Part shown: in pieces, positions 60,239 to 64,000 of the stretch
Numbering within the stretch: position 1 is the first letter of the stretch
Layout of the letters: every line of letters begins with the position of its first letter
From: Bradyrhizobium algeriense
GTDB lineage: Bacteria > Pseudomonadota > Alphaproteobacteria > Rhizobiales > Xanthobacteraceae
Direction: 5' to 3'
Length of the DNA stretch: 64,000 nucleotides
Assembly (NCBI RefSeq): GCF_003062295.1
Contig: NZ_PYCN01000015.1
Coordinates: 106,608 to 170,607, forward strand
Made by a program: the position numbers and the translations under genes
The notes under the pieces: generated by a model
Databases searched by the model: none
The model's input: only the letters and a program-made list of their open reading frames with translations
Told to the model about the DNA's origin: nothing

Positions 60239-61026
60239 GTGCGCTCCCCGTGTTCGCTGCCGGTGAACGAATAGGGCGGCCAGGGACCCGTGACCTCGAT
60301 CGTCACGTGCGGGTTTTCGGCACCCAGTCGCCGTGCACGGGCGGCGAGCTCTTCGGCGCGCCCGGCATCCACCAAGTAGGCTGCGTTGAATACATTTTCG
60401 CCAGGAGCAGCGAACAGCTCGGCGCTCTGCGTTCGGTGTTGGCGGCGATCGATGGCAAGCCCGGCGAGAACGGCGTCCATCTGCTCGGCCGCAATGGTTG
60501 CGCGCCGCCACGCGTGCTGGCGCCGATCGCGCTGCTCGCGGCGGTAGCGCAGGTAGTCCCTGCCCGCGCGCGCCGATCCGGACCCGCGGGGTCTCTCAGC
60601 CACGGACATCGCACCGGCAGATGCGTCCGCGTGCTGCACGTACATCTTCACCCCCACCTCCACGCTGCCCGCAAGGCGATCCAGCGTCTCGCGGAAGCGC
60701 CGATACTCCCGGCGCAGCAACTGCGCAACGCGGTCATCGCTGCGGTGAACGGTCGCGAGGCGGAACGGCAGCGTTGGTGTGCACGCGGCAACCGCCGCCA
60801 CGACCCTGTGGTGTGTACGTGCGATCGCCTCCAGCTCCGCCAGCGTCTCCAGCCTGGCTCGCAGCGCGGTCTCGTCGGCGTCGGCAGGCGCAAGCGGACT
60901 GACCACGGCGACCAGGTCTTGGTGGCGGACCAGGTGAATCGCGGCGCCGTCGACGCCGACGAGGCCGGCCGCCCGGGTTGGATCGAACGGGCGCGCGACC
61001 GCGTATGTATAGCTCGCCGCACTCAT
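60235..61026 (-). CDS. gvpL: Gas vesicle protein GvpL/GvpF family, second copy
   Basis: 263 residues from the ATG at 61026 (MSAASYTYAVARPFDPTRAA), AAGG upstream; start overlaps the gvpJ-like stop. GvpF/L hallmark regions: DGAAIHLVRHQDLVAVVSPL at the front, CTPTLPFRLATVHRSDDRVA, a long charged coiled-coil insertion (DYLRYRREQRDRRQHAWRRA), and the C-terminal FNAAYLVDAGRAEELAARAR with VTGPWPPYSF. Probably an assembly/nucleation protein on the vesicle, as proposed for GvpF/L. Confidence 0.92.
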   Translation of the reverse strand: MSAASYTYAVARPFDPTRAAGLVGVDGAAIHLVRHQDLVAVVSPLAPADADETALRARLETLAELEAIARTHHRVVAAVAACTPTLPFRLATVHRSDDRVAQLLRREYRRFRETLDRLAGSVEVGVKMYVQHADASAGAMSVAERPRGSGSARAGRDYLRYRREQRDRRQHAWRRATIAAEQMDAVLAGLAIDRRQHRTQSAELFAAPGENVFNAAYLVDAGRAEELAARARRLGAENPHVTIEVTGPWPPYSFTGSEHGERT

Positions 61027-61337
61027 CGCCTTACCTTCAGAGTGCCGGTTTCCAGCGCCCTGACCTGCTTGCGCAACCGCGCGTTCTCGGCCGCGAGCTG
61101 CCGCGGCCGCGGGTGGGAAAGCGCCGGATCGTGCTCCCACCAGTCGATCCCCATCGCCTTGGCCTTGTCCACCGACGCGACCAACAGCCGGAGCTTGATG
61201 GTCAGAAGCTCGATGTCGAGCAGGTTGATCTTGATGTCGCCGGCGATGATTAACCCCTTGTCCAGAACCCGCTCCAGAATGTCAGCCAAATTCGGCGACG
61301 CACCCTGGCGTTCGTGCCACAGACCTTGTTCCATCAT
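61023..61337 (-). CDS. gvpJ: Gas vesicle protein GvpJ-like (GvpA family with C-terminal extension)
   Basis: 104 residues from the ATG at 61337. The GvpA-like core is LADILERVLDKGLIIAGDIK INLLDIELLTIKLRLLVASV, followed by DKAKAMGIDWWEHDP, a GvpJ/S feature, and a Lys/Arg-rich tail with a leucine-heptad pattern (QLAAENARLRKQVRALETGT). In minor positions along the vesicle or at its tips. Start overlaps the gvpG stop, stop overlaps gvpL. Confidence 0.88.
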   Translation of the reverse strand: MMEQGLWHERQGASPNLADILERVLDKGLIIAGDIKINLLDIELLTIKLRLLVASVDKAKAMGIDWWEHDPALSHPRPRQLAAENARLRKQVRALETGTLKVRR

Positions 61338-61588
61338 GCGATCAGCCCTCGCTTTCGTCCCTCGTCCAGCCGGTCGAGGAGCTCGTCCTCGCGTCGATCG
61401 AATTCCTCGGCATCGATTAACCCTTGATCGAGTTGCCGCGAAAGCTCGGCCAGTTCGCGCCGGACGGCTGCCGGGCCGCAATGCTGTTCGGCGGCGGCGT
61501 CGACCACCCGGTCGACGGTCCACAGTGCGAAGCGGGCTGGCGCGAGCGGCAGCAACAAGAGATGCGACAGGAGCCCCACCACCGTCAC
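61334..61588 (-). CDS. gvpG: Gas vesicle protein GvpG
   Basis: 84 residues: MTVVGLLSHLLLLPLAPARFALWTV DRVVDAAAEQ and then a charged coiled-coil (LSRQLDQGLIDAEEFDRRED ELLDRLDE), the GvpG signature. Small assembly factor. Start overlaps the gvpF stop by 4 bases (ATGA), stop overlaps the gvpJ start the same way. Confidence 0.92.
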   Translation of the reverse strand: MTVVGLLSHLLLLPLAPARFALWTVDRVVDAAAEQHCGPAAVRRELAELSRQLDQGLIDAEEFDRREDELLDRLDEGRKRGLIA

Positions 61589-62319
61589 TTCTCCGCTTCG
61601 TTGCCGACGAAGCTGTAAGGCGGCAAAGGCCCGTACAACCCGACGCTTGCGTAGCCGGGCAGCTCGCGGCGCAGCCGTGACAGTGCACCGTCGAAGTCCG
61701 GCCGGGCACCGGACGCCACCAGGAACGACACGTTAACGAAGCACCCGTCGACCGGCGGGCCCCGGCGCACCTGTGCGGCATGTGGTTGCAGGCGGGCGAT
61801 GACCTGGCCCGCGTCACGCGCGCTCCGTTCCGCGACGGTGGCGGCCACCTGCTCGCCGAACGCCACTCTATCCTGGTGGCCACCGCCGCCTGCGGCGCGC
61901 AGTGCTTGATTCCGCACGCGTAGCTGGTCGTTCTGGAGCAAGACGTCGCGGAGAAGAGCTTCCTCCGCATATACGCCCTTAACGTTGAGCTCGACGTGGC
62001 CATCGATGCGGGACAGTAGTTCGCCATAACGGCGCGCCCCCGATCGAAGCTCCGTCCGCACCGCCTCGTCATCGGGCGCGATCATCCCGAACCGCATCGG
62101 CAGCACGGTGCCGGCTGCATACGCCCGTCCGATGACCGCATCGTGCTTCACCAGATCGCGCCGCTTCGCGCGCAAGTTCTCCGGCGCGTCGCTAACCACC
62201 GCGACGAGATCCTGCTCGCGCACGAGCCGGAGGGCGGGGGCGTGCTCCCCCACCCCCACCGCCCCTTCGAGCGGTAGCGGATGGGAGGCACGCGTGACAC
62301 AGTAGACGTAGTTGCTCAT
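61585..62319 (-). CDS. gvpF: Gas vesicle protein GvpF/GvpL family, first copy
   Basis: 244 residues: MSNYVYCVTRASHPLPLEGA, then VREQDLVAVVSDAPENLRAK, GTVLPMRFGMIAPDDEAVRT, HVELNVKGVYAEEALLRDVL and the terminal FVNVSFLVASGARPDFDGAL ... GPLPPYSFVG, all standard GvpF/L landmarks. It begins three bases after gvpA ends, with AAAGGA inside the gvpA stop region. Confidence 0.93.
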   Translation of the reverse strand: MSNYVYCVTRASHPLPLEGAVGVGEHAPALRLVREQDLVAVVSDAPENLRAKRRDLVKHDAVIGRAYAAGTVLPMRFGMIAPDDEAVRTELRSGARRYGELLSRIDGHVELNVKGVYAEEALLRDVLLQNDQLRVRNQALRAAGGGGHQDRVAFGEQVAATVAERSARDAGQVIARLQPHAAQVRRGPPVDGCFVNVSFLVASGARPDFDGALSRLRRELPGYASVGLYGPLPPYSFVGNEAEK

Positions 62320-62322
62320 CAG

Positions 62323-62652
62323 TCATCCTTTCCGTTGCGTCGCTCCGATTTCCGTGCGCGCCGGCAGCTCGAGCGGCAGCGCTCGGCCGGGTAGCACGTG
62401 GCCGATCCGGGGGCTGCTGCCGGTGAGATCGAGGCGGCCACACACCTCGGCGAAGCGCAGGTAAGCATCGACGCCGGCAACGACGACCCGCGCATCGATG
62501 GTGAGCACTTCGAGACCGATCACCGACACACGCACGAACACGTCGATGACCAACCCGCGGTCCAGGATCAATTCAACGACCTTGTACAGTTCGCCCGACA
62601 ATCTGCCGCCGCCGGTTGCTTGAGGCATTTGAGTCATTGCCATTTCAGTCAT
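62323..62652 (-). CDS. gvpA: Gas vesicle structural protein GvpA with C-terminal extension
   Basis: 109 residues. The GvpA core sits at about 20-70: LYKVVELILDRGLVIDVFVR, VSVIGLEVLTIDARVVVAGV, DAYLRFAEVCGRLDL; these reproduce the conserved D-x-G-L-V-I-D, I-G-x-E-x-L-x-x-x-A-R-V-V-V-A motifs. A 35-residue tail follows, longer than in the ~70-residue major GvpA. GGAAGGAG eight bases upstream is strong. Its ATG overlaps the stop of a 23-codon leader ORF (ATGA). Confidence 0.9.
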   Translation of the reverse strand: MTEMAMTQMPQATGGGRLSGELYKVVELILDRGLVIDVFVRVSVIGLEVLTIDARVVVAGVDAYLRFAEVCGRLDLTGSSPRIGHVLPGRALPLELPARTEIGATQRKG

Positions 62653-62720
62653 ACGGTTGTCTCCTTCCGGAGGGCCACGATGGTCGCGGCGAGTGCGATA
62701 CGAAGTTTGTTCAGCATCAT
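62649..62720 (-). CDS. Leader micro-ORF coupled to gvpA
   Basis: 23 codons from the ATG at 62720 (MMLNKLRIALAATIVALRKE then TTV), AAAGGGAG upstream. Its TGA (62649-62651) overlaps the gvpA ATG (ATGA), exactly as the other gvp junctions. The Shine-Dalgarno of gvpA lies inside it. The peptide is an amphipathic/hydrophobic helix with several basic residues. Either a regulatory leader or a bona fide tiny Gvp partner. Confidence 0.6.
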   Translation of the reverse strand: MMLNKLRIALAATIVALRKETTV

Positions 62721-63184
62721 CGTTCTCCCTTTCGATGCGTTTGCGCGAGATACTGAGGGCCTCTGCGATGAGTTTTGGCCTGGCGGTAAAACATCTGTGA
62801 GGGAGTTAGACCTTCACGACGGCTGCCAAGCAGGAAGCCGCCCGGTTGCCCGAGCGGCCTCTTTGCCATTGCCGGATGGTGCAACTCGGGGAATGAACCG
62901 CCAATCGGCGAGGCGAAACCTAACGCCGCCCGCCTATCCCGCGCGTGTTCATCCCGCCTCTGCTAAAGGCGGCGCCGCGGTTTCCACGACCGCTTTTCTG
63001 CCGCTGTTGGAGGACAAGCGGACATCATCCTAGCGCGACGCGATGTCGCTTAATGACCCGCTGCGGACATTTTTGACGAGGCGAGTAACGGAGCGCTAGG
63101 ACTTCGAGCACATGCTGGTCGGAACAACTGGACGTGGTCGATGACTGCTTTTACGTCCGAGCCTATTATCGTCGGGGTCGATGA
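62721..63184. other. Promoter region of the gas-vesicle operon
   Basis: 464 bases between the leader ORF and the divergent gene at 63185. A hairpin-prone stretch at about 62840-62872 (GCCGCCCGGTTGCCCGAGCG then GCCTCTTTG) resembles a terminator with a weak T-run. No sigma-factor motif is identifiable. Confidence 0.4.
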
Positions 63185-63778
63185 ATGCGAAATGCGACAG
63201 TCGTTGCGCGCATAGCCGCGAGCGCAGGAGCGTTGTTGTCTGCCGTCACTATCGCTCACGCGCAAGCGGACCGAACGAGCGTTGACCAAGCGATCCTGGA
63301 GTCGGTCGCCCTGCTGGTTCACGCCCAATACGGCGATGACCCTTATCAGTTCATCTACACGCCCAGCGGAACCGCAATCGTCCAAGAGACTGGCCGCAGG
63401 GCGCTACGCTTCGTCGTGAGGCCAGTAGCACGATCAAGCTGTGTGTTTCGGGCTACGTCTGAAACGCAGAGTGGCCTGAATATCGAGCAGTTCGACTTCG
63501 CAAAATTCGATGGCAGCCACCAGATTGTCAGAGCGTGCGGTCAAAAAGGGACACTTTCCGAAAGCTCTTGCAGCACTGGTCTATCGTTCAAACAGCAACC
63601 GGGCAGCTTCTGCCAATACATATTCAATTCCGGAGTTGTCAGTCTCGAAAATCTATCCTTTCCAGATGGGGCATGCCGCTATCTCGCTTACGGCGGCCGG
63701 CGAGAGACTGACGTCCCGAAATATGTAGCGGCGTTCGAGAGCGTCTACCGGCGATGTGCGGCATCAATCGACCGTTAA
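63185..63778 (+). CDS. Secreted hypothetical protein
   Basis: 197 residues from the ATG at 63185. Signal peptide MRNATVVARIAASAGALLSA with AHA cleavage. The mature protein has five Cys and an alpha/beta-like sequence (SVDQAILESVALLVHAQYGD; FRATSETQSGLNIEQFDFAK; GRRETDVPKYVAAFESVYRR). Composition less GC-rich than the gvp operon. No family recognised. Confidence 0.66.
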   Translation: MRNATVVARIAASAGALLSAVTIAHAQADRTSVDQAILESVALLVHAQYGDDPYQFIYTPSGTAIVQETGRRALRFVVRPVARSSCVFRATSETQSGLNIEQFDFAKFDGSHQIVRACGQKGTLSESSCSTGLSFKQQPGSFCQYIFNSGVVSLENLSFPDGACRYLAYGGRRETDVPKYVAAFESVYRRCAASIDR

Positions 63779-63954
63779 GCGAAGCCGCCAGAACCGCCGC
63801 GGATAAGTGATAGCGGCCGAAACCGGCGTGCCCACTCAAAGTATGCCGAGAATGTCAACTTCTCCTGCTGGCAGATTTTGTTGCAAAAGTCGGTTGAGGC
63901 AGGCCGCGAACCGTGATTCCGTTGTGTTGACGCGAATCTCGGCGAGGTCGATCC

Positions 63955-64000
63955 ATGATGGGCCGTCTGAAGAGTGACCAAGGTCAACTGTTCTACGAGT
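63955..64000 (+). mobile_element. Start of an IS-type transposase gene (cut by the window edge)
   Basis: ATG at 63955 reads MMGRLKSDQGQLFYE and continues past the edge. This N-terminus matches the opening of IS1182/IS5-group transposases (M-x-G-R-L-K-S-D-Q-G-Q-L-F-Y). Only 15 codons are visible, so the family call rests on that short match. It marks an insertion element beginning within the last few hundred bases. Confidence 0.6.

Noticed and set aside
62398..63033. 211-codon plus-strand frame across the gvpA region.
   Set aside because: Antisense of gvpA; no motif and a contradictory strand to the strongly coupled gvp genes.

Overview
The window looks like a chromosomal segment of a GC-rich alphaproteobacterium of the Bradyrhizobium / Nitrobacteraceae type. 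This is inferred from family content (DUF3551 and DUF6481 small proteins, H-NS-like proteins with a W-x-GRGK-x-PRW tail, a porin-signature micro-protein, a leucine-degradation cluster) and not from a database search.

Layout. 1-2769: N-terminal part of a large alpha-2-macroglobulin gene running off the left edge, then tRNA-Arg. 3.3-11.8 kb: a gene-poor stretch of small secreted, membrane and DNA-binding proteins. It holds two H-NS paralogues with a shared leader, a 15-bp minisatellite at two loci, a PilZ protein and an RlpA-like pseudogene. 12.2-18 kb: a TRAP transporter locus with two substrate-binding proteins, a GntR regulator and a DapA-like aldolase. 18-25.2 kb: leucine/isovalerate catabolism (isovaleryl-CoA dehydrogenase, both methylcrotonyl-CoA carboxylase subunits, HMG-CoA lyase) opposite TetR and Lrp regulators. 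25.2-29.5 kb: an NDUFS4-like complex I subunit, OpgC and a NodU-like carbamoyltransferase. 29.5-36.5 kb: a divergent catabolic unit (amidohydrolase, cyclase, fumarylacetoacetase-like hydrolase) and its nitrate/sulfonate-type ABC importer with a GntR regulator. 36.6-50.9 kb: mostly small genes (CAP domain, DUF192, double cold-shock protein, sirtuin, Flp pilin, glyoxalase, GST, PilZ, a PEP-CTERM protein), with tRNA-Pro and tRNA-Glu. 50.9-55.3 kb: M20 amidohydrolase, MFS transporter, PrsW-type protease and HdeD.

The most interesting part is the right-hand 9 kb. Two consecutive amino-acid genes each follow what looks like a complete ribosome-mediated attenuator. A leader peptide with a Phe-Trp-Tyr-Phe-Ser-Tyr run and a 1:2 / 2:3 / 3:4 hairpin set precedes a DAHP synthase. 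A leader with four Thr codons and a terminator/antiterminator pair precedes a 403-residue threonyl-tRNA synthetase that lacks the TGS and editing domains. Next comes a compact gas-vesicle operon (gvpA-F-G-J-L-S-K on the minus strand) in the actinobacterial gene order without gvpO, Y or Z. Nearly every junction in it is a 4-base start/stop overlap, and a 23-codon leader ORF is coupled to gvpA in the same way. A transposase start lies at the right edge, about 1.3 kb from gvpA.

Many tiny, probably membrane-anchored proteins (26-60 residues) with good ribosome-binding sites are scattered through the window and are listed individually.
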